64,000 nt of DNA from DASUCS01 sp041166385 (lineage in GTDB: Bacteria > Actinomycetota > Acidimicrobiia > Acidimicrobiales > JACDCH01), in contig JBEEFW010000077.1 in assembly GCA_041166385.1 (NCBI GenBank), positions 1-64,000 of the forward strand, read 5' to 3'. The translations under genes and the position numbers were made by a program. The notes below the pieces were generated by a model. The model saw only the letters and a list, made by a program, of their open reading frames with translations. It did not search any database and was not told the origin of the DNA. Shown here in pieces: positions 15,822 through 25,266 of the stretch. Numbering within the stretch: the first letter of the stretch is position 1; each line of letters opens with the position of its first letter.

Positions 15822-16171
15822 CCGCCGCTGAGCGCGCTCCCCCGCCGGTCGACCAGCGGCTGGCAGGCGTCGAGCAACCACGCCAGCGCCTCGACGTAGT
15901 CCTGCTTGGTCGCCGACGACTCCAGGTCGCGGGACACGTCGTCGATCGCCGCTTCCAGCACATACAACTGATCGTGCAGCGTGTCGAGCTCCTCGCGTGT
16001 GACGATCAGCTCCGCCTCTGACAATCCCGCGTCCAGCGAGCGCAGCCGCGCGATGTAGTCCTTCTGGCGACAGGCCTGCGCGCAAAACGCCCGTGGGCGA
16101 CCCGCTCCCCCGCGACTCGGGAGTTTGCGGCCGCACCACCGGCACTTGGGCCCCACCCGCGATTTCGTCAC
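15818..16171 (-). CDS. Zinc-ribbon and coiled-coil hypothetical protein
   Basis: A 117-residue protein. The N-terminus holds a zinc ribbon of type CRWCGRKL then FCAQACRQKDY (residues about 10-35), followed by helical heptads (ELIVTREELDTLHDQLYVLEAAIDDVSRDL in part) likely to form a coiled coil. The sequence KCRWCGRKLP...RxRAFCAQACRQ resembles actinobacterial orphan proteins possibly binding nucleic acid. GTG 16171 chosen as start immediately before the ribbon. Confidence 0.65.
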   Translation of the reverse strand: MTKSRVGPKCRWCGRKLPSRGGAGRPRAFCAQACRQKDYIARLRSLDAGLSEAELIVTREELDTLHDQLYVLEAAIDDVSRDLESSATKQDYVEALAWLLDACQPLVDRRGSALSGG

Positions 16172-16205
16172 TGACGATATTGTAGGCGCGCTACCGTGCG
16201 CGATC

Positions 16206-16922
16206 GTGTTCAAGCCGTCCGAGCTGTCGCCGCGCACGCGCGATCTGGCCGCGGGGCTCATTCACAAGGCGTGGGGTTGGGTCAGCGCCGTCGGCGCGGT
16301 GTCGCCCGACGACGACCGCGGCAAGCGCTTCCACCACATGGGCGAGCACAGCATGATCGCCTTTCCCCCGGGCTCAGTGTTCGGTGAGCAACACATCCAC
16401 ATCGGCACGCGCACGCTGATCGGTGCGCACGTGAGCCTCTCGGTCGGCATGGCGCCAGGTCAACCGATCGAGCACGACGTGGTGATCCGAATCGGCGACC
16501 GCTGCAACATCGGACGGGGCAGCCACATCGTCGGACATCACTCGATCGAGATCGGCGACGACGTGACGACGGGCCCGTATGTGTACATCACCGATCAGAA
16601 CCACGTGTACGCCGACGTCGACACGCCGATCGCCGACCAATGGCCTGAGGAAGACCCCGTCACCATCGGCAACGGCTGCTGGCTGGGCGTCGGCGTGATC
16701 GTGCTGCCCGGCGCGCACATCGGCAACAACGTCGCGATCGCGGGCGGATCGATCGTGCGGGGCACGCTCCCCGACCGATGTGTCGCCGCCGGAGCACCGG
16801 CGAAGGTCGTACGTCAGTACACCGACGGCACCTGGGATCCGCCGTTGCGCGAGATGTCGATCAATCCACCCGCGGGCTGGGATCAGTCTTCGGCATCGGG
16901 TGGTGACTCGTCCTCCGGCTGA
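16206..16922 (+). CDS. Hexapeptide-repeat acyltransferase
   Basis: A 238-residue protein with left-handed parallel beta-helix repeats (IGDRCNIGRGSHIVGHHSIE, DDVTTGPYVYITD, IGNGCWLGVGVIVLPGAHIG, NNVAIAGGSIVRG) and the acceptor-side VAAGAPAKVVR at the end, as in maltose/galactoside O-acetyltransferases. It likely O-acetylates a sugar or surface glycan. GTG 16206 selected because upstream codons overlap the divergent zinc-ribbon start region. Confidence 0.75.
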   Translation: MFKPSELSPRTRDLAAGLIHKAWGWVSAVGAVSPDDDRGKRFHHMGEHSMIAFPPGSVFGEQHIHIGTRTLIGAHVSLSVGMAPGQPIEHDVVIRIGDRCNIGRGSHIVGHHSIEIGDDVTTGPYVYITDQNHVYADVDTPIADQWPEEDPVTIGNGCWLGVGVIVLPGAHIGNNVAIAGGSIVRGTLPDRCVAAGAPAKVVRQYTDGTWDPPLREMSINPPAGWDQSSASGGDSSSG

Positions 16923-17014
16923 TGGTGCAGCACGGCGGCGAGCAGCCACCGGATGTTGGCCTCGTCCCTTTCACGGGCAGCGGGGATGTTGTCGCCATCT
17001 CCGCTCCGGGCCAT
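16883..17014 (-). CDS. Short hypothetical protein
   Basis: A 43-residue reading frame starting ATG 17014 with MARSGDGDNIPAARERDEAN, followed by a short helix IRWLLAAVLHH and an acidic tail ending PPDAED. It overlaps the 3' end of the acyltransferase gene by 40 bases in convergent orientation. Similar tiny acidic proteins occur in actinobacteria, but there is no independent evidence of expression. Confidence 0.35.
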   Translation of the reverse strand: MARSGDGDNIPAARERDEANIRWLLAAVLHHQPEDESPPDAED

Positions 17015-17078
17015 ACCGATTCGTCGGTCATCGCACGCCGGATATGAGCGGTTGCGGGCCCACCTCTAGAATCTGACG

Positions 17079-17849
17079 ATGGCGTCAGATCGCACCTTTC
17101 CCGCGTTTCCCGAATTCACGAACATCGAGGACGAGCGCCGGCATCGCAAGCAACGCTTGGCCGCCGCCTTCCGCCTGTTCGGACAATTCGGATTCGACGA
17201 AGGGGTGGCGGGTCACATCACGGCCCGGGATCCGGAACTCCTCGACCACTTCTGGGTCAACCCGTTCGCCATGAACTTCAAGCAGATCCGCGTCAAGGAT
17301 CTGATCCTCGTGAACCACAACGGCGACGTGGTCGAGGGCGACTGGCCCGTCAACACCGCGGCGTTCGTCATCCATGGAGCAGTGCACGCCGCTCGCCCCG
17401 ACGTGGTGGCGGCCGCGCATGCGCATTCGATCTACGGCAAGAGCTGGTCCGCGATGCGTCGCCCGCTCGATCCGCTGACGCAGGACGCGTGCGCGTTCTA
17501 CGGCGATCACGCGGTGTTCGACGACTACACCGGCGTGGTGCTGGACATCGAGGAAGGCAAGCGGCTCGCGCACGCCCTCGGCGGCAACAAGGCCGTGATC
17601 CTCTCCAACCACGGGCTGCTCACCGTCGGTCAGACCTCGGTCGACGAGGCGGCGTGGTGGTTCATCACCATGGAGCGCACGTGCCAGGCGCAGTTGCTGG
17701 CCGAGGCCGCGGGCACGCCGGTGCCGATCGATTCCGAGCAAGCCGCGAAGACGTCCGCTCAGGTCGGCATGCCGCTGGCCGGCTGGCTCTCCTTCCAGCC
17801 GCTCTATGACTGGATCGTCGAAAAGCAGCCCGACCTCCTCGAGGAGTAG
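17079..17849 (+). CDS. Class II aldolase/adducin family protein
   Basis: A 256-residue protein of the AraD/FucA fold. The zinc ligands are visible as HAHS near residue 109 and SNHGLLTVG near residue 176, and FGFDEGVAGHITARDP is the typical N-terminal strand-loop. Members of this branch act as aldolases or decarboxylases, or have no known reaction. The TetR-type palindrome and LLM gene follow directly. Substrate unknown. Confidence 0.8.
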   Translation: MASDRTFPAFPEFTNIEDERRHRKQRLAAAFRLFGQFGFDEGVAGHITARDPELLDHFWVNPFAMNFKQIRVKDLILVNHNGDVVEGDWPVNTAAFVIHGAVHAARPDVVAAAHAHSIYGKSWSAMRRPLDPLTQDACAFYGDHAVFDDYTGVVLDIEEGKRLAHALGGNKAVILSNHGLLTVGQTSVDEAAWWFITMERTCQAQLLAEAAGTPVPIDSEQAAKTSAQVGMPLAGWLSFQPLYDWIVEKQPDLLEE

Positions 17850-17856
17850 CTCGCCA

Positions 17857-17878
17857 GACTTGACCGGGCGGTCAAGTC
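17857..17878. promoter_or_regulatory. TetR-type palindromic operator
   Basis: GACTTGACC-GGGC-GGTCAAGTC is a perfect 9-bp inverted repeat with a 4-base centre, lying 19 bases before the LLM oxidoreductase start. The TTGACCG/CGGTCAA form is common for TetR-family repressors. No tetR gene is adjacent. There is no U-tract, so terminator function is unlikely. Confidence 0.55.
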
Positions 17879-17896
17879 GAGGGCTACCGTCGCGCC

Positions 17897-19090
17897 ATGA
17901 GCGTGACGCAAGATTGGCCGTTGCAGTTCGGGATCTTCCTGGCTCCGTTCCATCCCGTGGGGCAGAACCCGACGCTGGCGCTCGAGCGCGACCTCGACCT
18001 GATCGTCCACCTCGACAGCCTCGGCTTCGACGAGGCGTGGATCGGCGAGCATCACTCGGCGGGCTACGAGATCATCGCCAGCCCCGAGGTGTTCATTGCC
18101 ACCGCCGCGGGCCGCACGAAGAACATCCGGCTGGGGACGGGCGTGTCGTCGCTCCCCTACCACCACCCGCTGATGCTGGCCGACCGCATGATCCTGCTCG
18201 ACCATCTCACGCGAGGTCGCGTGATGATGGGCTGTGGCCCGGGCGCATTGCCGTCCGACGCGTTCATGATGGGCATCCCGGTCGCCGAACAGCGGGATCG
18301 CATGGAGGAGGCCCTCGAGGCGATCATCCTCTTGCTGCGCGACGAAGAGCCCGTCACGATCAAGACCGACTGGTTCACGCTCGACAACGCGCGCGTCAAC
18401 GTGCGGCCGTACAGCCATCCGCACTTCGAGATCGCGGTGGCGTCGCAGGTCTCGCCCACGGGCGCCCGCGCCGCCGGCAAGTTCGGCCTGAGCCTGCTGT
18501 CGCTCGGTGCGACGAACACTGCCGGCTTCGACATGCTCGCCTACAACTGGGACATCGCCGAGGAGCGTGCCGCCCAGTTCGGCACGTCGGTCGAGCGCAA
18601 GAAGTGGCGACTCGTCGGGCCGATGCACATCGCCGAGACCAAGGAGCAGGCCTACGCCGACGTGCAGTTCGGGCTCGAGCAGTGGATCGACTACTTCACG
18701 CGCGTCGCCGCGCTCCCCATCGCCCCGGACACGTCGAGCGCCGAGGAGATGGCCGACACCGTGAACGCGTCGGGCTTCGGCGTCATCGGCACACCCGACG
18801 ACGCCATCGCACAGATCGAGCGCCTGATCGAACAGTCCAACGGCGGGTTCGGCACGTTTCTCAACATGGCGCAGGACTGGGCCGACACCGAGCAGACGCG
18901 GAGGAGCTACGAGCTCATGGCCCGCTACGTGTTCCCGCACTTCCAGGGTTCCTCGGTCTCGACGACGCGGTCGCGCGACTGGGCGGCCGAGAACCGTCCA
19001 ACCTTCATCGGCGAGGTCGGCGCGGCCATCATGACGGCCATTGGGAAGCACAACCAGGAGCAGGAGGCTCGCCAAGCCGCGAGTGACTGA
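17897..19090 (+). CDS. LLM-class flavin/F420 oxidoreductase
   Basis: A 397-residue bacterial-luciferase-fold monooxygenase. Diagnostic segments are FGIFLAPFHPVGQNPTLALE, the strand GLGTGV-type turn IRLGTGVSSLPYHHPLMLA, and LTRGRVMMGCGPGALPSDA. The longer alkanal-monooxygenase-like layout suggests FMN rather than F420, but this is uncertain. Its operator-like palindrome suggests repression by a TetR protein. The EamA transporter start overlaps its stop. Confidence 0.8.
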   Translation: MSVTQDWPLQFGIFLAPFHPVGQNPTLALERDLDLIVHLDSLGFDEAWIGEHHSAGYEIIASPEVFIATAAGRTKNIRLGTGVSSLPYHHPLMLADRMILLDHLTRGRVMMGCGPGALPSDAFMMGIPVAEQRDRMEEALEAIILLLRDEEPVTIKTDWFTLDNARVNVRPYSHPHFEIAVASQVSPTGARAAGKFGLSLLSLGATNTAGFDMLAYNWDIAEERAAQFGTSVERKKWRLVGPMHIAETKEQAYADVQFGLEQWIDYFTRVAALPIAPDTSSAEEMADTVNASGFGVIGTPDDAIAQIERLIEQSNGGFGTFLNMAQDWADTEQTRRSYELMARYVFPHFQGSSVSTTRSRDWAAENRPTFIGEVGAAIMTAIGKHNQEQEARQAASD

Positions 19091-19988
19091 CCGGGCGGCG
19101 CCCGTCGGCGTCGCCCTGGCCGCCATCGGTGCCGTCAGCTACGGCGTCACGGTCGTCGTCGGGGAGGATCTGGCCGACGCTGGCTTCGGGCCGGCGATCT
19201 CGCTCGGCGTCCGGTTCGCGGTGGCGGGTCTGCTGTTGGCGGTCATCCTGCGAGCGCGCGGGCGGCGGGTGTTCGGGCCCCGACGCGACGTGCTCGCTGG
19301 GCTCGGGCTCGGCGTCGTGTACGCCCTCGAGGCAACGTTCTTCTTCTCGTCGCTCGAGCGCATGACGGCCGCCGCCACCGCGCTGATCGTCTACATCTAT
19401 CCCGCCCTCGTCACCGTGATCGAGCTCATCCGTGGGCGCGAGCGAGCACACCGTTCGACCTTCCTCGCCCTCGCGCTGTCGACGCTCGGCAGTGCGATCG
19501 TCGTGGTAGGTGCGGGCCACGTCGACGTGACGGCGGCCGGTGTCGGCTTTGCGTTGGCGTCGGCGACCACGTATGCCGCCTACCTGCTCGTCGGTCGCGA
19601 GGTTGCCCGCTCGCTGGATCCGATGTTCGTTGCCGCGTGGGTCGCGATCGGCGCGTCGGTGGCCAACCTGGCCAAGGGTGCCGCCGCACGCGAGCTCGTC
19701 GATCCGTCCGGCCGGGCGGCCGAGATCCTGCTGTACGGCCTGTCGACCGCGATCGCGTTCACCCTCACGTTCGCCGCGATGCAGCGCATCGGCGCGTCGC
19801 GCGTCGCGATGGTGATGACCCTCGAAGCCGTCTCGTCGGTGATCATGGCTGCGATCTTCTTGGACGAGAGCATCACGGTCGTCCAAGGGATCGGCGGTAT
19901 CGCGGTGCTGGCCGCCGCACTCGTGATCGCCCGCTCGCAGCAGCAGGTCGCTATGGCAGAAGCAAGTGCTTCAGCCGCCGGGCCGTGA
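19083..19988 (+). CDS. EamA/DMT-family transporter
   Basis: A 301-residue inner-membrane protein with about ten hydrophobic segments in two EamA repeats (for example VGVALAAIGAVSYGVTVVVG and AGVGFALASATTYAAYLLVG). GTG 19083 overlaps the upstream LLM stop by 8 bases. Such carriers export amino acids, metabolites or drugs; coupling to the oxidoreductase suggests export of a related compound. It overlaps the convergent permease gene by 38 bases. Confidence 0.8.
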   Translation: MTDRAAPVGVALAAIGAVSYGVTVVVGEDLADAGFGPAISLGVRFAVAGLLLAVILRARGRRVFGPRRDVLAGLGLGVVYALEATFFFSSLERMTAAATALIVYIYPALVTVIELIRGRERAHRSTFLALALSTLGSAIVVVGAGHVDVTAAGVGFALASATTYAAYLLVGREVARSLDPMFVAAWVAIGASVANLAKGAAARELVDPSGRAAEILLYGLSTAIAFTLTFAAMQRIGASRVAMVMTLEAVSSVIMAAIFLDESITVVQGIGGIAVLAAALVIARSQQQVAMAEASASAAGP

Positions 19989-20706
19989 CGGCCAGCCCGA
20001 TCGCGCCCATCGTCCCGAGATACGCGACGTGCCACAACAGTCCGAGCGAGACATCGCCGGTGGTGAGTGACCGGATCAATGCGACCCCGTGGTACAGCGG
20101 TGTGCACTGCACCACGACCTGCATCGGACCTGAGTAGGTCGACAACGGGAAGAACGTCGCGCTGAAGAGGAACAGCGGCACCAGGATCGCTTGCACGATC
20201 TCGAGGTCGGACCACGCGCGTACGTACGTCGTGGCAGCCATCCCCGTGGCTGCGAACGCGAAGCCGATCAGGATGCCGGCCGGCAATGCGAGGATCCCCC
20301 ACGGCGACTCGATGAGCCCCATTGCGGTCATCACGACCAGGAACCCGATGCCGTACAGCGAGCCTCGGATCAGGCACCACGTGATCTCGCCGACCGCAAC
20401 GTCGTCGACGTCGATCGGTGTGGCCAGCACCGCGTCGTAGACCTTGGCGTGCTTCAACTTGTGGAAGATGTTCATCGTCGACTCGAACACGGCGCCGTTC
20501 ATCGCGGATGACGCCATCAGGGCCGGTGCGACAAATGTGCGGTACGGCACCCCTTCGATCGTCCCGGCGAGCTTCCCGATCCCGACGCCGATCGAGAACA
20601 GATAGAAGACCGGTTCGAAGAAACCGGTGACGAGGATGACCCAGGTGTGGCGATAGACGAGCAGGTTGCGCTCGACCAGCCGAGCGGCGCGCGTGGTGAC
20701 GATCAC
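19951..20706 (-). CDS. ABC-2 type exporter permease (second)
   Basis: A 251-residue permease with six hydrophobic segments, DUF/NodJ-type (LVYRHTWVILVTGFFEPVFYL at the start, SATFFPLSTYSGPMQVVVQ near the end). GTG 20706 overlaps the preceding permease stop (GTGA). Together with the adjacent permease and ATPase it forms a three-gene exporter resembling NodIJ or daunorubicin-type pumps; substrate unknown. Confidence 0.82.
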   Translation of the reverse strand: MIVTTRAARLVERNLLVYRHTWVILVTGFFEPVFYLFSIGVGIGKLAGTIEGVPYRTFVAPALMASSAMNGAVFESTMNIFHKLKHAKVYDAVLATPIDVDDVAVGEITWCLIRGSLYGIGFLVVMTAMGLIESPWGILALPAGILIGFAFAATGMAATTYVRAWSDLEIVQAILVPLFLFSATFFPLSTYSGPMQVVVQCTPLYHGVALIRSLTTGDVSLGLLWHVAYLGTMGAIGLAVTARRLKHLLLP

Positions 20707-21494
20707 AGCACTAGCCGCCGGCGAAACGCGACTGACGCCAGGATGCATCCGACGGCGACCAGCGTGGCGAGGTACGCGACGTGTCCGAGCACCGCGCCGA
20801 GCTCGGCGTTGTCGAGCGCGAGCGATCGGCAGAGGTCGACGCCGTGCCACAACGGCGTGATGTACGCGATCGGACGGATGCCCGCGGGCAGTTGGCTGAT
20901 GGGGAAGAACGTGCCGGAGAACAGGAACATCGGCATGATCACGAATCGCAGGACGGTGCTCATCGCATAGTCGTTGTCGCGAGTCGCCGCGTACGCGCAG
21001 ATCGGCGCGGCCAGCGACATGCCGGTGAGCACCGCGGCGGGAATGGCGAGCACGGCAACCGGCGACTCGACGGCGCCGAAGAGCAGCATGACCGCGAAGA
21101 AGATCGCGCTCGTCTCGATCAGCCGGAGTGCGATCCATGTGAGCTGTCCGATGACGAGGTCGCGGACACGTAGCGGCGTGGACAGCATCGCCTCGTAGGT
21201 CTTGGCCCACCGGATCTTCTCCATGATCGGAAACGTCGACTCGATGCCGGCGACCTGCACGGCCGTGGCGGCGAGGAGCCCGGGCGCCAAGAACGAGAGG
21301 TAGGCGACGCCGTCGAGCGCGCTGCTGCCGGTGCCCTGCGCCTTGTCGACGATCGCGCCGAGCCCGAGGCCCATCCCGAGCAGGAAGAAGACCGGGTTGA
21401 TCACGGTGGTGACCATCGTGAACTTCCATGTGCGCTTGTACTTGAGGAACAGCGTCTCCACGACGCGGAGCGCTGGTGGCGCCGCCTGCATCAA
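20703..21494 (-). CDS. ABC-2 type exporter permease (first)
   Basis: A 263-residue permease of the NodJ/DrrB type with six hydrophobic segments (FTMVTTVINPVFFLLGMGLG at the N-terminus; FSGTFFPISQLPAGIRPIAY at the C-terminus). It is more similar in pattern to the following permease than chance would allow, suggesting a duplication and heterodimer. It overlaps both neighbours by 4 bases. Confidence 0.85.
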   Translation of the reverse strand: MMQAAPPALRVVETLFLKYKRTWKFTMVTTVINPVFFLLGMGLGLGAIVDKAQGTGSSALDGVAYLSFLAPGLLAATAVQVAGIESTFPIMEKIRWAKTYEAMLSTPLRVRDLVIGQLTWIALRLIETSAIFFAVMLLFGAVESPVAVLAIPAAVLTGMSLAAPICAYAATRDNDYAMSTVLRFVIMPMFLFSGTFFPISQLPAGIRPIAYITPLWHGVDLCRSLALDNAELGAVLGHVAYLATLVAVGCILASVAFRRRLVL

Positions 21495-22417
21495 TCGACC
21501 AGCGTCCGGCCGGTCAGCCGCAAGAACACGTCCTCGAGTGTCGAGCGGCGTTCGACCACGTTCTCCGGCGCGAGCCCGAGACGATGGACGTCGGCCACAG
21601 TGGCATCGGCGTCGTCCGTGTAGAGCAGGACGCGGTCAGGGAGGATCTCCACACGCTTGGCGATGCCGTCGAACCGGCCGAGGAGCGTTTCCTGCACGCC
21701 CACCGGGAACCGCAGCTCGACGACCTCTCTCGTCGAGTGCTGGTCGATCAGCTGGCGCGGCGAGCCTTCGGCCACGATGCGAGCGTTGTCCATCACCACG
21801 AGGCGATCGCAGAGCTGTTCGGCTTCGTCCATGTAATGCGTCGTCAGAACCAGTGTGACGCCGCGCTGCTTGAGGCGATACAGCCGGTCCCACAGCACGT
21901 GACGCGCTTGCGGATCGAGGCCCGTGGTCGGTTCGTCGAGCAGCAACAGATCAGGCTCGTTGATCAGCGACCGAGCGATCGTCAGCCGGCGCTTCATCCC
22001 GCCCGACAGCGGCTCGACGCGGTCGTCGCGCCGCTCGCTCAGCTGCACGAACTCGAGCAGCTCGTCGATGCGCGGCCGGATCACCGACTTCGGCAGATCG
22101 AAGAACCGCCCGTAGATGAGCAGGTTCTCGGCGACGGTGAGCTCCATGTCGAGGTTGTCCTCTTGGGGCACGACGCCGAGCCGGGCGCGGATCGCCGGGC
22201 CGTCGGTCGCGGGGTCGAGGCCGAGCACCCGCAGCTTGCCGTCGCTCACCGGCGACACGCAGCCGATCATGCGCATCGTCGAGCTCTTGCCCGCACCGTT
22301 CGGACCGAGGAAGCCGAACGCCTCGCCGGCCGCGACCTCGAAGTCCACACCATCCACGGCGGTGAACGAGCCGAACCGCTTGGTGAGGCCGTGAGCTTCG
22401 ATCAGCGGTGCTGCCAT
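21491..22417 (-). CDS. ABC exporter ATP-binding protein, NodI/DrrA-like
   Basis: A 308-residue ATPase. Walker A is GPNGAGKSS at about residues 39-47, the signature LSGGMKRRL near 140, Walker B LLLLDEPTTGLD near 160, and the H-loop LTTHYMDEAEQL. The C-terminal 80 residues form the extra domain seen in DrrA/NodI proteins. It is the first gene of the three-gene operon and drives the two permeases. Confidence 0.9.
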   Translation of the reverse strand: MAAPLIEAHGLTKRFGSFTAVDGVDFEVAAGEAFGFLGPNGAGKSSTMRMIGCVSPVSDGKLRVLGLDPATDGPAIRARLGVVPQEDNLDMELTVAENLLIYGRFFDLPKSVIRPRIDELLEFVQLSERRDDRVEPLSGGMKRRLTIARSLINEPDLLLLDEPTTGLDPQARHVLWDRLYRLKQRGVTLVLTTHYMDEAEQLCDRLVVMDNARIVAEGSPRQLIDQHSTREVVELRFPVGVQETLLGRFDGIAKRVEILPDRVLLYTDDADATVADVHRLGLAPENVVERRSTLEDVFLRLTGRTLVD

Positions 22418-22458
22418 GGTCGGCGTGACGCTATCGGTCCGGTAGCGTCACAGATCTC

Positions 22459-25266
22459 TTGACGGACCCCGTTTCCTTCGCCGGCCGCCACATCGGACCG
22501 TCGGATGCCGACATCGACAAGATGCTGGCGGCGTTGGGCTACGGCTCACTGGACGACCTCACAGGCGCGGCCGTTCCCGCGGCGATCAAGGCGACCGAGG
22601 GGCTCGAACTCGCGCCCGCGAGCGAGGCCGAGGTGCTGCGCGCGCTGCGCGCACTCGCCGACCGCAACCGGGTGATGACCTCGATGATCGGGCTCGGGTA
22701 CTACGACACGATCACGCCGCCCGTGCTGCGGCGCAACATCCTCGAGAACCCGGCGTGGTACACGGCATACACGCCGTACCAGCCGGAGATATCGCAAGGG
22801 CGGCTCGAGGCGTTGCTCAACTTCCAGACGATGGTGTCGGACCTCACCGGGCTCGACATCGCGAGCGCGTCGCTGCTTGACGAAGCCACCGCCGCCGCCG
22901 AGGGGATGGCGTTGTGCCGCCGCTCGTCGAAGGTCGGCGACGACGCGGTGTTCGTGATCGATCGCGACTGCCACCCGCAGACCATCGCGGTCGTTCAGAC
23001 ACGCGCCGAGCCATTGGGCTTGCGCGTCGTGCTCGCGGATGTCGCCACGGACGGGCTGCCCGACGGTGCCGTCTTCGGCGTGCTGCTCCAGTACCCGGCG
23101 TCGAGCGGGCGCATCGTGGACTGGACCGACGTGATCGTCGCGGCGCACGAGCGGGGCGCGCTGGTCACCGTCGCGACCGACCTGTTGGCGCTGTGCGTGC
23201 TCCGCTCCCCTGGCGCCATGGGTGCCGATGTCGCGGTCGGTTCGGCGCAGCGCTTCGGGGTGCCGATGGGCTTCGGCGGTCCCCACGCCGGCTTCATGTC
23301 GGTGCGCGACGGACTGCAACGCTCCCTACCAGGACGGCTCGTCGGCGTGTCGATCGACGCCGACGGCGACCGGGCCTACCGGCTCGCGTTGCAGACGCGC
23401 GAGCAGCACATCCGCCGCGAGAAGGCCACGTCGAACATCTGCACCGCACAGGTCCTGCTGGCCGTGATGGCGTCGATGTACGCGGTGTACCACGGGCCCG
23501 ACGGGCTCACGACGATCGCCGAGCAAGTGCACGGGCACGCCCGCGAGGTCGCGCGCCTGGGTGACGCGGTGCACGACGAGTTCTTCGACACTGTGCAGCT
23601 ACGCGTTCCCGGTCAGGCCCGCGCCATCGTCACGGCCGCGGCGGAGCGTGGCATCAACGTGTTGGCCGTCGACGACGACGTCGTCGCCATCGCCTGCGAC
23701 GAGGCCACGACCGACGAGCACATCGACATCCTCCGCGCCGTGCTCGGTACCTCTGGCGTTGCCCGGGCAAACGACGTCACAGAGGAACCGCGTTTGCCCG
23801 GGCAATCTCGGCGAACCGAGCCGTTCCTCACGCATCCGGTGTTCCACGAGCACCGGAGCGAGACGGCGATGCTGCGCTATCTGCGAAGACTGGCCGACAA
23901 GGATGTCGCGCTCGACCGTTCGATGATCCCGCTGGGCTCATGCACGATGAAACTCAACGCCACGGCCGAGATGGAACCGATCACGTGGCCGGGCTTCGCC
24001 AACATCCATCCGTTCGCCCCGCTCGACCAAGCAGAGGGCTATCTCGAGCTCATCCACGATCTCGAGCGGTGGCTGTGCGACATCACGGGCTACGACGCGG
24101 TGTCGTTGCAGCCCAACGCCGGCTCCCAGGGTGAGCTCGCCGGTCTGCTCGCCATTCGTGCGTGGCACCGCAGCCGGGGCGACACGGCTCGCGACGTGTG
24201 TCTCATCCCGTCGTCCGCGCACGGCACGAATGCCGCGTCGGCGGCGATGGCCAACATGCGTGTGGTCGTCGTGGCGTGCGACGACGCCGGAAACGTCGAC
24301 CTCGACGATCTACACACGAAACTGGTCGAGCACGCGGACGACGTTGCCGCGCTGATGGTCACGTACCCGTCGACGCACGGCGTGTTCGAAGAGTCGATCC
24401 GCGACGTGTGCGCCGCGGTGCACGATGCCGGCGGTCAGGTGTACGTCGACGGCGCCAACCTCAACGCACTCGTCGGGCTCGCACAGCCGGGAGAGTTCGG
24501 CGCCGACGTGAGCCACCTGAACCTGCACAAGACCTTTTGCATCCCCCACGGCGGCGGCGGCCCCGGCATCGGACCGGTCGCCGTGCGCGCGCATCTCGCG
24601 CCGTTCCTGCCGAACCATCCGCTCGTACCCGAAGCCGGCCCCGCCACCGGTCCTGGTCCGGTGTCCGCCGCCCCCTGGGGCTCCGCGGGCATCCTGCCGA
24701 TCCCGTGGGCGTACATCCGGCTGATGGGCAGCGAGGGTCTGCGGCGCGCCACCGAGGTGGCCATCCTCAACGCCAACTACATCGCCCGGCGCCTGAGCCC
24801 GCACTACCCGGTGCTGTACACCGGCCGCGGTGGGCTCGTCGCCCACGAATGCATCATCGACCTGCGCCCGATCACCAAGGACACCGGCGTGACGAACGAC
24901 GATGTCGCCAAGCGGCTGATCGACTACGGCTTCCACGCACCGACGATGAGCTTCCCCGTGGCCGGCACGCTCATGATCGAGCCGACCGAGTCGGAGGACC
25001 TGCGCGAGATCGAGCGCTTCTGCGATGCGATGATCGCCATCCGCGCCGAGATCGACGCGCAGCCGGCGCTGCTGCACAACGCGCCGCACACCGCCGCGAT
25101 GTTGCTGCGCGAACCGTGGGAGCAGCCGTACACGCGTGAAGAGGCGGCCTATCCGATCGCGCAGTTGCGGGAAGCGAAGTACTGGGTTCCGGTCCGCCGT
25201 ATCGACGGTGGCTACGGCGACAGGAACCTCATGTGCTCCTGTCCCCCACTCTCCGCCTACGAGTAA
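22459..25266 (+). CDS. gcvP: Glycine dehydrogenase (decarboxylating), P-protein
   Basis: A 935-residue single-chain PLP enzyme that decarboxylates glycine and passes methylamine to GcvH lipoate. The N-terminal half has the PLP-fold without lysine; the C-terminal half holds the PLP lysine in LNLHKTFCIPHGGGGPG (near residue 690). It begins with TTG 22459, 42 bases from the divergent ABC ATPase. An internal inverted repeat lies at the junction between the two halves. The stop overlaps convergent gcvT by 10 bases; gcvH is elsewhere in the same cluster. Confidence 0.95.
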   Translation: MTDPVSFAGRHIGPSDADIDKMLAALGYGSLDDLTGAAVPAAIKATEGLELAPASEAEVLRALRALADRNRVMTSMIGLGYYDTITPPVLRRNILENPAWYTAYTPYQPEISQGRLEALLNFQTMVSDLTGLDIASASLLDEATAAAEGMALCRRSSKVGDDAVFVIDRDCHPQTIAVVQTRAEPLGLRVVLADVATDGLPDGAVFGVLLQYPASSGRIVDWTDVIVAAHERGALVTVATDLLALCVLRSPGAMGADVAVGSAQRFGVPMGFGGPHAGFMSVRDGLQRSLPGRLVGVSIDADGDRAYRLALQTREQHIRREKATSNICTAQVLLAVMASMYAVYHGPDGLTTIAEQVHGHAREVARLGDAVHDEFFDTVQLRVPGQARAIVTAAAERGINVLAVDDDVVAIACDEATTDEHIDILRAVLGTSGVARANDVTEEPRLPGQSRRTEPFLTHPVFHEHRSETAMLRYLRRLADKDVALDRSMIPLGSCTMKLNATAEMEPITWPGFANIHPFAPLDQAEGYLELIHDLERWLCDITGYDAVSLQPNAGSQGELAGLLAIRAWHRSRGDTARDVCLIPSSAHGTNAASAAMANMRVVVVACDDAGNVDLDDLHTKLVEHADDVAALMVTYPSTHGVFEESIRDVCAAVHDAGGQVYVDGANLNALVGLAQPGEFGADVSHLNLHKTFCIPHGGGGPGIGPVAVRAHLAPFLPNHPLVPEAGPATGPGPVSAAPWGSAGILPIPWAYIRLMGSEGLRRATEVAILNANYIARRLSPHYPVLYTGRGGLVAHECIIDLRPITKDTGVTNDDVAKRLIDYGFHAPTMSFPVAGTLMIEPTESEDLREIERFCDAMIAIRAEIDAQPALLHNAPHTAAMLLREPWEQPYTREEAAYPIAQLREAKYWVPVRRIDGGYGDRNLMCSCPPLSAYE
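23759..23805. repeat. Inverted repeat inside gcvP
   Basis: Two 15-bp arms, each containing TTGCCCGGGCAA, lie 17 bases apart at the linker between the two PLP-fold halves of GcvP. The encoded stretch (ARANDVTEEPRLPGQSR) sits where typical GcvP has a short variable linker. It may be an in-frame insertion of a small palindromic element. Confidence 0.55.
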
